A stretch of DNA of 38,031 bases from Pirellulaceae bacterium. GTDB lineage: Bacteria; Planctomycetota; Planctomycetia; Pirellulales; Thermoguttaceae. The translations under genes were made by a program, and so were the position numbers. The notes below the pieces were generated by a model, which searched no databases, was not told the origin of the DNA, and was given only the letters and a program-made list of their open reading frames with translations. The stretch is from positions 1-38,031 of the forward strand of contig JAAYCB010000104.1 of assembly GCA_012744395.1 (NCBI GenBank), read 5' to 3'. Of the stretch, positions 17,670-27,978 are shown piece by piece; the stretch's first letter is position 1; the number at the start of each line of letters is the position of its first letter.

Positions 17670-19295
17670 TCATCGACTGGTCCCCGCGGACTTGCCCTGG
17701 CCGGCGGCGGGGCGTTTCCCCTCCGCAGCGCCGCCCCGCGGCTCGGGCGGGTCCGCCTCCGGCACCTCAAGCTCCCGGCGGAGCCGGACGAGTTCCGCGG
17801 CAAGCCGGGCCTGCTCGGCCGCATACTCCGGCCGCCCGAAGACATTGTTCAACTCCTTCGGATCATTGGCCACGTCGTACAGCTCCCACTGGTCGACGTC
17901 GGGCTCGTAGAAGTGGATCAGCTTCAGCCGGCCGTCGGCCACGCCGCAGTGGCGGCGGACGCGATGCACGCCGGGGTACTCGTAGTAGTGGTAGTAGAAC
18001 GACGTGCGCCAATCGGCCGGCGTCGCCCCCTGCAACAGCGGGACGAGGCTCCGCCCCTGCATCTCGCCGGGCACTTCCACGCCGGCAATCTCCAGGAACG
18101 TCTCGGCGAAGTCGAGGTTCGAGACGATGTCTCTGTTGACGCTGCCCGGCTCGACCGTGCCCGGCCAACGAATCAACAGCGGCGTCCGCAGCGACTCCTC
18201 GTACATCCAGCGCTTGTCGAACCAGCCGTGCTCGCCCAGGTAGAACCCCTGGTCGGAACTGTAAACAACGACCGTGTTCGCGGCCAGCCCCGCCTCGTCG
18301 AGATAGTCGAGCACGCGGCCGACGTTCTCGTCAACCGAGGCGATCGTGCGGAGGTAGTCTTTCATGTAGCGCTGATATTTCCATCGCACAAGGTCCCGGC
18401 CTTGGAGGTTCGCTTCGCGAAACGCCCTGTTCTCCTCCTCGTAGGCTGCGTCCCATTTCGCCTTCTGCTCAGCCGTGAGCCCTGCCGGCGGCGTGAGCTT
18501 CAAGTCGGCAGCATTCATCGTCTTCTCGATCGACATGTCCTGGGTTCTCGCCGGCGCGGCCCGCGTAGCATAGTCGTCGAAGAGCGTGTCCGGCTCGGGG
18601 ATCGTCGCGTCCTTGTACAAGTCAAGCTGTTTCGGGCCGGGCTGCCAGTTGCGGTGGGGGGCCTTGTGCTGGTACATGAGCAGGAACGGCCGCGTCTGGT
18701 CGCGCCCGTTCTTCAGCCAATCGAGGGCCAGGTCGGTGATGATCTCGGTGGTGTAGCCGATGTGGCGCCGGCGCTGGCCGTTGCGGAGCATCGCCGGATT
18801 GTAGTAGGGCCCCTGCCCGATGAGGACCTCGGAGTAGTCGTACCCCTGGGGCCGCATGTGCTCGCCGAGGTGCCACTTGCCGACGACGGCCGTCTGGTAG
18901 CCGGCTTTCTGGAGCAGCTTGGGGAAGGTCTGCTGGGCGCCGTCGAACTTGTTGCCGTTGGTATAGAACCCGTTCTTGTGGCTGTACTTGCCCGTCTGGA
19001 CCACCGCCCGGCATGGACCGCAGATCGAATTGGTGACGAAGCAATTGTCGAACCGCATGCCCTCGTCGGCCAGCCGATCGATGTTGGGCGTCTGGTTGAG
19101 ATTCAGCCGGTAGGCCGACACCTGCTGGTAGGCGCTGATCGCCTGGTAGGCGTGGTCGTCGCAGTAGATCAAGAGGATATTGGGGCGTTCCGCCGCGTCG
19201 GCCGCGGTAGCGATCTGGCAGCAGAGTCCGCCGACGATAGCGGCTGCAAGCATCGCCGGAACGCGCCCGCGCAGGCTGTTTTGGACGGAGAACAT
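17670..19295 (-). CDS. Exported sulfatase (formylglycine type)
   Basis: A 541-residue arylsulfatase-family enzyme that removes sulfate esters, most likely from polysaccharides. A signal peptide (about 1-35) precedes [11 protein letters not shown], the first metal-binding segment. The activation motif C-x-P-x-R is present as C-G-P-C-R with C92 as the residue to be converted to formylglycine, and G-K-W-H-L-G-E follows as the second active-site signature. The C-terminal part contains the DUF4976-like region ([10 protein letters not shown]-x-E-L-N-N). GGAGG sits eight bases before the ATG. It follows the ceramidase-LamG gene by 89 bases on the same strand and is probably co-transcribed with it. 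Confidence 0.93.
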   Translation of the reverse strand: MFSVQNSLRGRVPAMLAAAIVGGLCCQIATAADAAERPNILLIYCDDHAYQAISAYQQVSAYRLNLNQTPNIDRLADEGMRFDNCFVTNSICGPCRAVVQTGKYSHKNGFYTNGNKFDGAQQTFPKLLQKAGYQTAVVGKWHLGEHMRPQGYDYSEVLIGQGPYYNPAMLRNGQRRRHIGYTTEIITDLALDWLKNGRDQTRPFLLMYQHKAPHRNWQPGPKQLDLYKDATIPEPDTLFDDYATRAAPARTQDMSIEKTMNAADLKLTPPAGLTAEQKAKWDAAYEEENRAFREANLQGRDLVRWKYQRYMKDYLRTIASVDENVGRVLDYLDEAGLAANTVVVYSSDQGFYLGEHGWFDKRWMYEESLRTPLLIRWPGTVEPGSVNRDIVSNLDFAETFLEIAGVEVPGEMQGRSLVPLLQGATPADWRTSFYYHYYEYPGVHRVRRHCGVADGRLKLIHFYEPDVDQWELYDVANDPKELNNVFGRPEYAAEQARLAAELVRLRRELEVPEADPPEPRGGAAEGKRPAAGQGKSAGTSR

Positions 19296-19384
19296 GACCG
19301 GGCCTCCGATGGTCTGCTGAAGGAGCGGATGGCTTTGGGGACTGTTCAGGATAGCTGGCCGGGCTGCGCGATGGGATCGGCCCG

Positions 19385-21604
19385 TTATCCGGATTTTTCC
19401 GATTTGGCATCTGTGCGCAACGCGGCAGCCGCCCAGTGCGCGGCAATCGCCTCCGGCGCAAGCGGCCGATCATAGAGGGCCGCCTGGCAGAGCTTGCCCT
19501 CGAAGTTGTAGAGCTTGTCGCTGCGGCCGCCGATGAACACGCCGGCCGCGCCGGCGGGAGAGCCCGGCGAGGCGTCGCCGCTGAATTCGGGCGTGGTGCG
19601 GCCGTCCAGGTAAGCGGCCACCCGCGAACCGTCGCGGACAAAGACCACGTGGTGCCAGGTCTTCGGCTCGATAATCGTCGTGCCGGCGACCAGTTCTTCG
19701 CGCTGGTCGCCATTGTAGAAGAAGAGCTTTCCGGCCAGTGCCTCGCCGAGGTGGTTGCCGCCGATCCCCAGATGCTCGCCCGGGGCGCCCTTGGCCCCGT
19801 CCGGACCGCGCGAGAACAGGTAGCCGGTGACCGCTCGGGCGTCGCTGGGCAGGCAGTTGCAGAACCAGATTTCGACGGACCAGGCATCGCCGAGGTTGAC
19901 CGCCGGCGCGACGAGCCGCGCGTCGGCGAAGTGGGCCGCCCGGATCGCGCCGTCGGGCCGGGAGAGACCGGCCAGCTCGGGCCCCTCGAGAAAGAACGCC
20001 ACTCCGGTTTCGTATTCGCCGTGATTGCCGTGCGGAGACCGGTCTTCCGCCGTGGCGCCGCCGATCGTGTCGAGCGGCCAGTATGCGGCGGGCTGATGCT
20101 CCAGAATCAGATCCGTGTAAGCGCCGCCGGTCCGGGGCATGGCTCGACGCGGACGCTCGGCAAGCTGTTCCATCAGCGTGAGCAAGGCTTCGACAATCTT
20201 CGGCTCGGCGGTCGTCTCCAGGCCGGCACTCCGAGCGGGCCAGGTGTTGTAGCCGCCGAAAGGGAACAGCTCCGGCGGCGGAATATAACCCTCCCCCCCG
20301 CCGGCCAGTTCGATATTCATCGTTTGACGGAAAGGCGACTGCCCCTTGAGCTTCAATCCGGTGATCGCATAGACTTCGCAGGGGATCGCCGTGATCGCCA
20401 GGTCGCCGATCCGGAGGGCCTGCAACCGCAGGTCGCGCTCGGGCTCGGCGACCAGGTACATCTGCTCGCGGGCGTAGACCTCGGGGCGGCTGGTAGGTCT
20501 CCGGTCGCCCATCGCCTCGACCAGGCCGCGAGCCCACGCCAGGCGCTGCTCGTCGGGCAGGCGGCGGCCGAGCCGGATCGTCGTCGCAGCGCTGGCCAGG
20601 GGGACCCAGTCGCGATGCTCCACCCGGCGGCAGGCCTCCAGCGCGCGGGCGGCCACCCGCTGCGCGTAGGTCTCCAGATCGATCGCCTTGCGCTGGCTGG
20701 AATAGTCCATCCAGTGCTGATCGCCGCTGGTGCCATGCGACATCATGGCAATGCACGGTTTTCCAGCCCCTTGCTTGGAAAGCGTCTCGCCGACGATCGC
20801 CGAGAACCGCCCGAAATAGTCGGCCGAGACCGGCGCGGCGCCGAAGTAGTGCATCGAGTAATTGGCCAACAGCGCCAGCGGCGCGCCATCGGCGCGGACG
20901 ATCGAGAGCACGGTCAGTTCGGGGTCTTCCGGGCCGCAGGGTCCGAGGTAGTCGGGGTTCTGATAGCCCGGATGCATCATCGCCCGGACCGTATTCCGGC
21001 CGAACGGGTCCGCGCCGATCCGGTCGGGGCGGCGAATCCAGACGCGGCAGTTCGTGTCCTCGCTGTCGATCACCGAGGCCCAGCCGACGCGAGCCGGCTC
21101 GGTCGCCGCGGCCGCCTTCTCCACGCACTCGACGAGTTTGCCGGGCAGGAAGGCGGCATACGCCTCGTCGACCCCCGTCCCCAGGGCGCCGACCACCGAG
21201 GGGGCGCTGTGGGTGTGGGTGGCCGAGATGACGATGCTCTTCTCTGGGATTCCCGTCGCCGCGGCCGCTTGGGCCTTGACCTGATCGAGCATTTCGCGGG
21301 GCATCATCAGGTTGTCGACCACGACCAGCGCCAGCCGGTTCTGGCCATCGTCGAGGACGATGCCGCGGGCGCAGAGCCGGTCCCGCAGTTCCCCGCCGGT
21401 CCCCTCCAGGAACCCCCCGCTGACGACCACGGGGAGGCGAGGCGGAGAGATATCAACCTCCGCGGCGCCGGCGCGGAAGACGGGCCGTTGCTGCCGCCGC
21501 TCGGACGGGTGTTCTCTGGCCAGGGCAAGCGGGGCGGAGACCGCCGCCGCGGAGGCGAAGGTGCTGGTGCGAAGAAACTCACGTCGCGTGGTCGGTCGGT
21601 TCAT
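19385..21604 (-). CDS. Tat-exported ceramidase-like protein fused to a LamG domain
   Basis: A 739-residue protein. The N-terminus has a twin-arginine signal (T-R-R-E-F-L-R-T-S) with an Ala-rich core. Residues about 45-490 match the neutral/alkaline ceramidase-like domain, with [10 protein letters not shown] and the active-site segment S-A-T-H-T-H-S-A-P (H130, H132). From about 495 a second region starts [11 protein letters not shown] and contains V-E-I-W-F and [19 protein letters not shown], typical of LamG/concanavalin-like carbohydrate-binding domains. The combination suggests a hydrolase anchored to glycans; the substrate is unknown. The downstream sulfatase supports a role with sulfated glycoconjugates, which is inference. 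Confidence 0.87.
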   Translation of the reverse strand: MNRPTTRREFLRTSTFASAAAVSAPLALAREHPSERRQQRPVFRAGAAEVDISPPRLPVVVSGGFLEGTGGELRDRLCARGIVLDDGQNRLALVVVDNLMMPREMLDQVKAQAAAATGIPEKSIVISATHTHSAPSVVGALGTGVDEAYAAFLPGKLVECVEKAAAATEPARVGWASVIDSEDTNCRVWIRRPDRIGADPFGRNTVRAMMHPGYQNPDYLGPCGPEDPELTVLSIVRADGAPLALLANYSMHYFGAAPVSADYFGRFSAIVGETLSKQGAGKPCIAMMSHGTSGDQHWMDYSSQRKAIDLETYAQRVAARALEACRRVEHRDWVPLASAATTIRLGRRLPDEQRLAWARGLVEAMGDRRPTSRPEVYAREQMYLVAEPERDLRLQALRIGDLAITAIPCEVYAITGLKLKGQSPFRQTMNIELAGGGEGYIPPPELFPFGGYNTWPARSAGLETTAEPKIVEALLTLMEQLAERPRRAMPRTGGAYTDLILEHQPAAYWPLDTIGGATAEDRSPHGNHGEYETGVAFFLEGPELAGLSRPDGAIRAAHFADARLVAPAVNLGDAWSVEIWFCNCLPSDARAVTGYLFSRGPDGAKGAPGEHLGIGGNHLGEALAGKLFFYNGDQREELVAGTTIIEPKTWHHVVFVRDGSRVAAYLDGRTTPEFSGDASPGSPAGAAGVFIGGRSDKLYNFEGKLCQAALYDRPLAPEAIAAHWAAAALRTDAKSEKSG

Positions 21605-21773
21605 GATCGGGGATCCAGAGCGAGTAATAAAGGCCGTTCGGCAGCGTGTCCCACGGGGTCGTCGGGACGCCGATGATTGTCACGCGTGGCGAGCCGCCCG
21701 TCAAGCAATTCCCGCGTTGTGCGGAGAAGGCAGCGGCCGGCAAAAGGCGCCCGGCACGGCCGGCATCGCCCCG

Positions 21774-23330
21774 CTAGGGGCCCGCGGCGGAGGCCCCGTC
21801 GCCTCTTGCCGGGGCGACGAAGACGCGGCGGCCGCTGATCCGCACGATCTGGACGCGGCAGCCGCGGTCGATGAACTCGCCGTCGGTCATGACATCGAGC
21901 ATGCGATGGCCGAACCGCGCGCGGCCGGCGGGGCGGAGGGCCGAATCGGCCACGCCCAGATCGCCCATCGCCGGCTCATCGGCCGCCCTGCTCTCCGGTT
22001 CCGTGGCCGCCGCCGGCGGCTGGAGCATCAGCCGGCTGAGAATCGGCATCGAACCGAAATAGCGGCTCATCAGGGTTGCCAGCAAGAAGAAGATCAGCAG
22101 CGAGGCCGTGAGCACGGAGAGGGTCGAAAGCAGCGTGGCCAGTTGCTGGCCGGTATGCGGGATCACGAAATCCTGGCTGGCCAGGATCAGGCTGGCGCCG
22201 AGGAGCAGCATGCCCGACAGACCGGCGATTCCGAAGCCCGGCAGGACGAACAACTCGAGGGCCAGAAATCCCAGGCCAGCCAGAAACAGAACGATCTCCA
22301 GCCAGTCGGCCGTGCCGCCGAGAAACCGGCTCCAGAAGAACAGGGCGAAGCACAGCCCGGCAATCAGGATTCCCATGCCCAGTCCCGGCGAGCTCATCTC
22401 GAAGTAGAGGGCCACCAGTCCGATGATGAACAACAGTCCGGTGACGATCGGCCAGTTCAAGACGAGCACCACGGTGTCGACCGCCGTCCACTGGAGAACT
22501 CTCGGCTGACCGGCCACGCCGAGCTGCTCGCACAGGTCTTCCCGGCTGTCCGCGTTTCCGTCGGCCAGTCCCAGTTCAACCGCCCGGGCGCCGTTGACCT
22601 CGAGAAAGTTGCCCCCCAACGATTCCTCGACCGGTTTGCCCTTTTCCCAATCGTCTCCATCTTCGGCCGCGGCGAGTTCCTTTTCCGACATGTAGGTTTC
22701 CACGCCGGTCCGCTTGTTGCGGACCTTGAACACGTCGAGGTCTTTGTCGACCATTGCCTCGGCCAATGCCGCCGGGCGGCCGCGCGCGGCGGCCAGGTCG
22801 CGGATCGTGCGGACCACGTGGGTCCGCTCCTTCTCCGGCACGTAGCGGAAGGCGCTCTCGCCGTCGGACTCGATCACTCCCGCGTCGCCGATCGCCCCGG
22901 TCGGGCCCATGAAAATCCGCTCGCAGCCGAGGGCGGCGAAGGCCGCCCCGCTGAGCGCCCCGTGCGCGCCGCCGGGGATATACGCCACGGTCTCGGCCCA
23001 ATCGACGGTGCCGAGCATCTGGGCGAGGCGCATGCTGGAGAAGAGTTCCCCGCCCGGGCTGTCGATCTCGATGATCACCAGTTCGGCGCCGTCGCGGCGA
23101 GCCGTCTCCAGCTTGCGTTCCAGATAGGAAGGCGTAAACGGCGTGATCATCCCCTCCAGCCGGACGATCGCCGCGCGTTTGCCTGCCGGGCGCGCGGCCG
23201 CGGCGGCCGCGGCCCGACCGCAGCAATCGGCACTGGCCGCCGCAAGCAGGAAGACGACCAGCCTCATGACCCGGCCTGGCGGCGCCGATCTTGGAAAGAG
23301 CCCGAATCGCCCCATCGGCTGTTCATCCAT
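21774..23330 (-). CDS. NfeD-like membrane-bound ClpP-class serine protease
   Basis: A 518-residue protein of the long NfeD (1510-N) type. An N-terminal hydrophobic segment is followed by a ClpP-class protease domain (about 55-250), with V-I-I-E-I-D-S-P-G-G and the nucleophile in G-A-L-S-G-A-A-F (S127). Then come four or five membrane helices (about 275-420) and a C-terminal OB-fold NfeD domain (about 440-510; G-R-A-R-F-G...V-Q-I-V). Related proteases cut stomatin-like proteins in the membrane, but no stomatin gene is adjacent here. The start is uncertain: ATG codons at 23330, 23315 and 23267 are all possible, and none has a strong Shine-Dalgarno sequence. The last places the signal directly at the N-terminus. 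Confidence 0.85.
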   Translation of the reverse strand: MDEQPMGRFGLFPRSAPPGRVMRLVVFLLAAASADCCGRAAAAAAARPAGKRAAIVRLEGMITPFTPSYLERKLETARRDGAELVIIEIDSPGGELFSSMRLAQMLGTVDWAETVAYIPGGAHGALSGAAFAALGCERIFMGPTGAIGDAGVIESDGESAFRYVPEKERTHVVRTIRDLAAARGRPAALAEAMVDKDLDVFKVRNKRTGVETYMSEKELAAAEDGDDWEKGKPVEESLGGNFLEVNGARAVELGLADGNADSREDLCEQLGVAGQPRVLQWTAVDTVVLVLNWPIVTGLLFIIGLVALYFEMSSPGLGMGILIAGLCFALFFWSRFLGGTADWLEIVLFLAGLGFLALELFVLPGFGIAGLSGMLLLGASLILASQDFVIPHTGQQLATLLSTLSVLTASLLIFFLLATLMSRYFGSMPILSRLMLQPPAAATEPESRAADEPAMGDLGVADSALRPAGRARFGHRMLDVMTDGEFIDRGCRVQIVRISGRRVFVAPARGDGASAAGP

Positions 23331-23498
23331 CCGTAATGCTGAAAGCTTTGCTCCCGACTCAATCGTAGGCCCCGGCGGGGGGGGCTGTCAATCGCTCAAC
23401 AGTCCTCGCGCAGGCGGCGGTGGCCGCCCGCCGGCTTGCAGCAACCGGCCATCCACGGGAGAGCGGCGGCGCCGGCGGGTGCTTTGGGCTGGCGGGCG

Positions 23499-24278
23499 TC
23501 ACGTGGGGTCGCCGAACAGCCCGGCGGCGTTGCCTCGGCGGACCTGCTCTTTGACTTGTTCGGGCGCGTCGAGCACCTCCAGCTTCAGCAGCGCCGGGTC
23601 GGGATAGGTGAACGGCATGCCGGAGCCGAACACGAGGCGGTCGGGGCCGAGCGCGGCGAGGAGCTGTCCGATCTCGTTTCCCAACACCGCGCTGGCGCGG
23701 GAAATTTCGATCACGTAGTTGGCCGGCAGTTCGCCCGGCCGGCCCAGCGGCGTGCCGCTCAAGCCGGCGGCGTTGAGGAGGAGGAACCGCCCCTTGGGGT
23801 GTTTCTTTACCAGATCGACAACCTCCGCCGGGCGGATGTCCGGAACGTCCACCAGCCAGCTCCGCTGCCGGTAGTCTTCCACGCGGAACGGGATCGAGAC
23901 AGGCAGGTTGCGTTCGACGGCCGCGGAAATCAGCTCCTCGGCGCACGGGTCGGCCAGGGCGTAGTTGTGCCACTTGGGATAGAGCCGCAGCCCTTGCATG
24001 CCGAACTGCTGGTGGCAGATTTCCAGGTCGTCGCGCCAGCCGGCATAGAACGGATTGATTACCGCCAAGGGAATCAGCCGGTCGCGATGGGGCTTGACCG
24101 CCGCGAACAACTCCTCGTTTCCCGACTGGCAGTTGCGATAGGTGATCGCGCTTGCGCTGGAGACCGCCGCCCGCTCGATCCCCTTGGAGTCCATCAGCCG
24201 CAACAGGCCCTCCGGCGTATTGTGGCGGAGTTGCCGGAAGGCGAAGTGGCCCAGGTAGGCGTTGACGTCGAAGATCAT
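23499..24278 (-). CDS. Amidohydrolase-fold protein lacking the usual metal ligands
   Basis: A 259-residue TIM-barrel protein of the amidohydrolase-2 type without a signal peptide. Its N-terminus M-I-F-D-V-N-A-Y-L-G takes the place of the family metal motif D-x-H-x-H, so both histidines are replaced (Asn, Tyr). The later A-H-x-G-G position reads N-A-A-G, and the final G-C-D position reads G-S-G. With these changes it is probably not a standard metal-dependent hydrolase. Its ATG overlaps the stop of the upstream amidohydrolase by four bases (ATGA), so the two are made together and may form a complex. Function unknown. Confidence 0.85.
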   Translation of the reverse strand: MIFDVNAYLGHFAFRQLRHNTPEGLLRLMDSKGIERAAVSSASAITYRNCQSGNEELFAAVKPHRDRLIPLAVINPFYAGWRDDLEICHQQFGMQGLRLYPKWHNYALADPCAEELISAAVERNLPVSIPFRVEDYRQRSWLVDVPDIRPAEVVDLVKKHPKGRFLLLNAAGLSGTPLGRPGELPANYVIEISRASAVLGNEIGQLLAALGPDRLVFGSGMPFTYPDPALLKLEVLDAPEQVKEQVRRGNAAGLFGDPT

Positions 24279-25162
24279 GATTTGTTCCGTGTTGCCAAGA
24301 GCCGGTTCATGTTGCCGCCGAGGATGTTGCGTTTGCTCTCCGCGTCGAGCCTGGCGGCGCGGATTTTTCCCACGCCGGCCGTCATCGACATGTCGCAGCC
24401 GAACAGCAGCCGGTCGACGCCGAGAATCTCGGCGGCCATCTCGATCATCCCCTCGTCGGTAACGCTTCCGCTCGTGTCGAGATAGACGTTCGAGGCGTGG
24501 CGCAGGGCCTTGATCGTCCACTCCCAATCGCCGCCGCCGCCGACATGCGCGCAGATCAGCCGGGCCTCGGGGTAGCGCCGCCCGAGTTCGGCCAGGTGGC
24601 CGCCGTCGGAGATGTTGGGCTGCCCGGGGAGCGGGTAGTGGGCATGGCCGGCATGGTGGAGAATCGGCACGCCCAGCTCGATCGCCGTCTCGACCACGGG
24701 CGCCACGACCGGATCGGTGCAGACGCGCTCGTTGTAGAGCTTGACGCCGATGAACCCGCGCTCGTCGACGCAGCGGCGGATTTCGTCCACCGCCTCCCTG
24801 CCGCATTCGGGGTTGACGTAGCAGTAGCCCCAGACGCGGTCGGAGAAACGCGCCGCCGCCTCGGCCAGCCAGCGGTTGCACGCGCGGAATCCATCGGCCG
24901 TGGCTGGGCGTGCCGGCGTGAGGATCGAACAGCAGAGCCGGTGGATGCCCAGCTTGTCCGCGGCCTCGATCAGCTGGCGGTCCTTCTCCGCGTATTTCGC
25001 GTTGCCGTGGTGATGCAGATGGGCGTGGCAATCGATCACGATCGCCGCGCCGCCGCTCGGCTTGGGCCCCGCCGCCGCGGGGCCGCCGGCAAGGATCGCG
25101 CCCGCCGCAACGGCGGAGGTCTTCAGCAAGCTGCGGCGCGAGAGCTTCTTGGCTGGTTCCAT
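24275..25162 (-). CDS. Tat-exported metal-dependent amidohydrolase (amidohydrolase-2 family)
   Basis: A 295-residue TIM-barrel hydrolase. A twin-arginine signal (S-R-R-S-L-L-K-T-S, residues 8-16, then an Ala/Gly-rich core) is followed by I-D-C-H-A-H with the metal ligands H46 and H48, a lysine in G-V-K-L-Y, histidines in H-H-A-G-H-A-H and C-A-H-V-G-G, and the C-terminal aspartate in G-C-D-M-S-M. The set is complete, so hydrolase or decarboxylase activity is expected; the substrate is unknown. It is coupled to the degenerate paralogue downstream by an ATGA overlap. The start has GGAG upstream and gives a normal Tat signal. Confidence 0.88.
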   Translation of the reverse strand: MEPAKKLSRRSLLKTSAVAAGAILAGGPAAAGPKPSGGAAIVIDCHAHLHHHGNAKYAEKDRQLIEAADKLGIHRLCCSILTPARPATADGFRACNRWLAEAAARFSDRVWGYCYVNPECGREAVDEIRRCVDERGFIGVKLYNERVCTDPVVAPVVETAIELGVPILHHAGHAHYPLPGQPNISDGGHLAELGRRYPEARLICAHVGGGGDWEWTIKALRHASNVYLDTSGSVTDEGMIEMAAEILGVDRLLFGCDMSMTAGVGKIRAARLDAESKRNILGGNMNRLLATRNKS

Positions 25163-25237
25163 TTGCGTCTCCTCCTTCGTGGCCGGAACCGCGGTTCCAG
25201 AAGGCCGGTCCTCAACAGGCGACCGCGACCGAGCGGC

Positions 25238-25891
25238 TCAGGCGGCGTCTTCCGGTTTGCGGGCAAAATGCGCTCTCAGGAATTCCACGATGATCGGCAG
25301 CACCGAAATCCCGATGATCGCCAGGATCACCAGGGTGAAGTTCCGCCGCACCGTCTCCAATCCGCCAAAGGCATACCCCCCGTAGATGAAGGCGGCCACC
25401 CAGGCGATGCCTCCAACCACGTTGTAGGCGATGAACCGCGAGTAGTTCATCGCTCCGATGCCCGCCACGAACGGGGCGAACGTGCGGATAATGGGGATGA
25501 AGCGGGCGAGGATGATCGTCTTGCCGCCATGCCGCTCGTAGAACTCGTGTGTCCGCTCGAGGTGGCGCTGGTTCAGGAACCGGATCGTGCCGCCAAACGC
25601 CCGCGGACCGATGTAGGCGCCGATCCAGTAGTTGACCGTATCGCCGACGATCGCCGCCAGGGTCAACAGGACGAACAACAGGTTCACGTTCAAGGCGCCC
25701 CGCGCGGCGAACGTCCCCGCGGCGAACAGCAGGGAATCGCCCGGAAGGAACGGCGTCACGACCAGCCCCGTCTCGCAGAAGATGATCGCCAGGAGAATCA
25801 GGTACGTCCAGGCGCCATAGTCCTGGATGATCACATCGAGGTGCTTGTCGAGATGCAGGAACAGGTCGATCGCGTAATGCAGAAATTCCAT
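25238..25891 (-). CDS. DedA-family membrane protein (VTT domain)
   Basis: A 217-residue inner-membrane protein of the DedA/SNARE-associated family, linked in other bacteria to lipid-carrier (undecaprenyl phosphate, phosphatidylethanolamine) scrambling and envelope homeostasis. It shows the family landmarks [12 protein letters not shown], the G-D-x-x-N-Y-W-I-G segment, and F[23 protein letters not shown] with F-V-A-G following. About five hydrophobic helices are visible. It sits 75 bases downstream of nothing on its own strand and ends 75 bases before the amidohydrolase start, so it may lead into that pair as one transcript. Confidence 0.92.
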   Translation of the reverse strand: MEFLHYAIDLFLHLDKHLDVIIQDYGAWTYLILLAIIFCETGLVVTPFLPGDSLLFAAGTFAARGALNVNLLFVLLTLAAIVGDTVNYWIGAYIGPRAFGGTIRFLNQRHLERTHEFYERHGGKTIILARFIPIIRTFAPFVAGIGAMNYSRFIAYNVVGGIAWVAAFIYGGYAFGGLETVRRNFTLVILAIIGISVLPIIVEFLRAHFARKPEDAA

Positions 25892-26315
25892 TGGCCGTTG
25901 TTCGTCTCCGCGGTGGGCTTGCCGGGCTGCGGGGGAATGTTCTGCCTCCGCGCCCTGCCGGGCGCTGCCAAGGTGTTCTGGAATCCATCCTGAACCTCCC
26001 GCGGCGGAGCACGGGACTTCGCGAACCGGCCATCCAGAAGGCGGATTCTGCGGTCGTCGTCATGCAGGGCGGAACCAGGGAGCCGGTCGGAAACCGGTCC
26101 GGGCGTTCCAACCGCCCGCCACTTGGGAGGGCAGGCCGCGCAAGCTGGGAAGTATAACAGCCCGGCACGCGGCTTGCCATACCGGGAAATCCGAGCGCCG
26201 CGGCCGCGCGCTTTTTCGGCGTCTGCCGCCTCGATCGGATCGGTCCGGAGGGTGGGGGGCGAGCCTCCAGAACCCGGGCGCTCGTCAAACACGGCGCTTG
26301 CGCGCCGGCGGCCGG
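25892..26315. other. 424-bp gap without a supported gene
   Basis: It lies between the isomerase-like gene and dedA. No clear terminator, promoter or coding frame was seen. Confidence 0.5.
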
Positions 26316-27191
26316 TCATTTGCCCATTTTGCGGAGATTCTTCAGGCAAGCCGCCACGCTTTCCAGCGGCTTGTCGCCGACTTCGTGCTCGACGATGTAC
26401 CAACGGGTCCCGCCGACGGCCTCACAGATCTGAAAGACCTGTTTCCAGTCCACATCGCCTTCGCCAAGGGCGGCGGCGGGCGGTCCGCCGTATTCCTTCA
26501 GGTGCACGGTCAGCGAGCGGCCGGGAAACTTCTTCAGGGTGGCGTACGGGTCGCCGCCCCCGCCGATGCAGTTGCCGATATCCATCTGCATGACCACGCG
26601 GTCGCTCGAGTTCTCGAACAGCAGGTCCCACTGGGTCGCATCGCCAATCTTGCCGAAATCGCCGCCGTGGGCGTGATAACCGACGTAGCCGTCGTACTGC
26701 CTGACGCGCTCGGCCAGTCGCGAGAGCAACTCGCCCGTCTTCTTGCAGGCCTCGGCGGAATTGCGCAGCTCGTCGGGCATCCAGGGGAAAATCAGGTAGG
26801 GATTGCCGAGGACGCGGTTGAATTCGGCTTCCTTGTCGAACTCGCTGAAATCGCCGCCGGCGAGGGTTTTGAGCGAAGCGCGCAGGTGGGTGCCGCAGCA
26901 GACCAGGCCGTGCTCGTCGAGCATCTTGCGGAGTTGCTCGGCCGCCCGACCGTAGTAGCCGGCAAACTCCACGCCCTGGTAGCCGATTTCGCTCACCGCC
27001 TTGATCACGCCGGGCAGGTCCTCTTCGCACATCTTGCGAACGGAATACAATTGGAGCCCGATGGGGATCTTTTTGCCCTTGTCATCTTGTCTGCCGGTCT
27101 GGGCAAACGTCTCCAGGGGCAATCCGCTCGCGGCGCAGGCAGCGGCAGCGCCGGCCCCCAACTTCAGCAGATGGCGTCGAGTGAGATACAT
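26316..27191 (-). CDS. Tat-exported sugar phosphate isomerase/epimerase-like protein
   Basis: A 291-residue xylose-isomerase-like TIM-barrel protein. A twin-arginine signal (T-R-R-H-L-L-K-L-G, residues 4-12) and Ala-rich core are followed by G-L-Q-L-Y-S-V-R, the typical first strand. Further on it shows G-V-E-F-A-G-Y-Y-G, the C-C-G-T-H-L segment, V-G-Y-H-A-H-G-G-D-F, M-Q-M-D-I-G-N, H-L-K-E-Y and E-H-E-V, giving the expected metal-binding Glu, Asp, His and Glu residues. Substrate unknown; it is likely periplasmic. The ATG at 27191 is preferred over the GTG four codons upstream because GTGGAG serves as its ribosome-binding site. Confidence 0.88.
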   Translation of the reverse strand: MYLTRRHLLKLGAGAAAACAASGLPLETFAQTGRQDDKGKKIPIGLQLYSVRKMCEEDLPGVIKAVSEIGYQGVEFAGYYGRAAEQLRKMLDEHGLVCCGTHLRASLKTLAGGDFSEFDKEAEFNRVLGNPYLIFPWMPDELRNSAEACKKTGELLSRLAERVRQYDGYVGYHAHGGDFGKIGDATQWDLLFENSSDRVVMQMDIGNCIGGGGDPYATLKKFPGRSLTVHLKEYGGPPAAALGEGDVDWKQVFQICEAVGGTRWYIVEHEVGDKPLESVAACLKNLRKMGK

Positions 27192-27423
27192 CGTCTTCTC
27201 CACGGCTCAAATGATCTGACAGACACGGAAGCGATCCCTCTCCAGGGCACTGCCAGTCTATTCGGCCAGCGGCGCGGCAGCAAGCGGGAGAGACTTCCGG
27301 TCGGGCAACCTGCCGACGGTCGGCATCCCGCGGAATTCGCCACGGCCCACCGGCAGCGACGCCGGGGAAAGCCTGCGGTTTAAGCCCGTCGAGACGGATT
27401 TTCCGGGAGAGAAGGCAGGCCGC

Positions 27424-27639
27424 CTACGGCCTTCTGAGGGCCGCCGGCGACGAGATGCGGCGTTGGCTCCGCAGCGCGTTGGGGGCGGCCAGATGCGCCC
27501 AGGCGGCGACCAGCTTGCGAAGCTGGCGATCGATTCTCGAAGAAAACCGCTGAAACGCTCGACTCTCGCGATCCAGCGGAAAATCGCTCCGGTCCCAGTC
27601 GTCCTGCCACTGGATTGCCGCGGGACTCTTGTTTTCCAT
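27424..27639 (-). CDS. Hypothetical 71-residue soluble protein
   Basis: A small basic protein with no signal peptide or membrane segment. It is rich in Trp, Arg, Asp and Ala, with W-Q-D-D-W-D, F-P-L-D-R-E, R-F-S-S-R-I-D-R-Q-L-R-K-L-V and a C-terminal W-A-H-L-A-A-P. The mixture of conserved-looking aromatic and charged blocks and the G-rich stretch GGGGTGG just before the ATG favour a real gene, and I have an impression of similar small proteins in planctomycetes, but I cannot name a family. The longer overlapping frame (to 28090) is in another phase and looks non-coding. Confidence 0.5.
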   Translation of the reverse strand: MENKSPAAIQWQDDWDRSDFPLDRESRAFQRFSSRIDRQLRKLVAAWAHLAAPNALRSQRRISSPAALRRP

Positions 27640-27978
27640 GTTCCACCCCTGTCGCCCCGATCATCGCGACGGCTGTGCTGAAAAGCCGCGCGAACGGTCG
27701 GAAAATCCGGCGAACGCCTCTTCTCGCCGGTTGCCGGTTGAATGTTGCCGACGCGGTCTCCTGAAGTCTATTCGCCTGATCCCGCCGAATCTCAAGTCCC
27801 ACGCCGTTTTTCGGGAAGGACAGTCCCGCCCGAGTAGATGATGCCGCCAGTGATTGGACGCGCGGTACTCCTGATCGGTTTCCTGGCGACTCGACTCCGC
27901 CGTGCCAATCTCCGACTTCTCTACGGAGGACAGTTGTTCCTGGTTCGGGTTCACGCGATTGGGAGGACTTCCGGGGAC
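27640..27978. other. 339-bp gap without a supported gene
   Basis: It is the upstream region of the small hypothetical gene. No convincing gene, repeat or promoter pair was identified. Confidence 0.4.
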
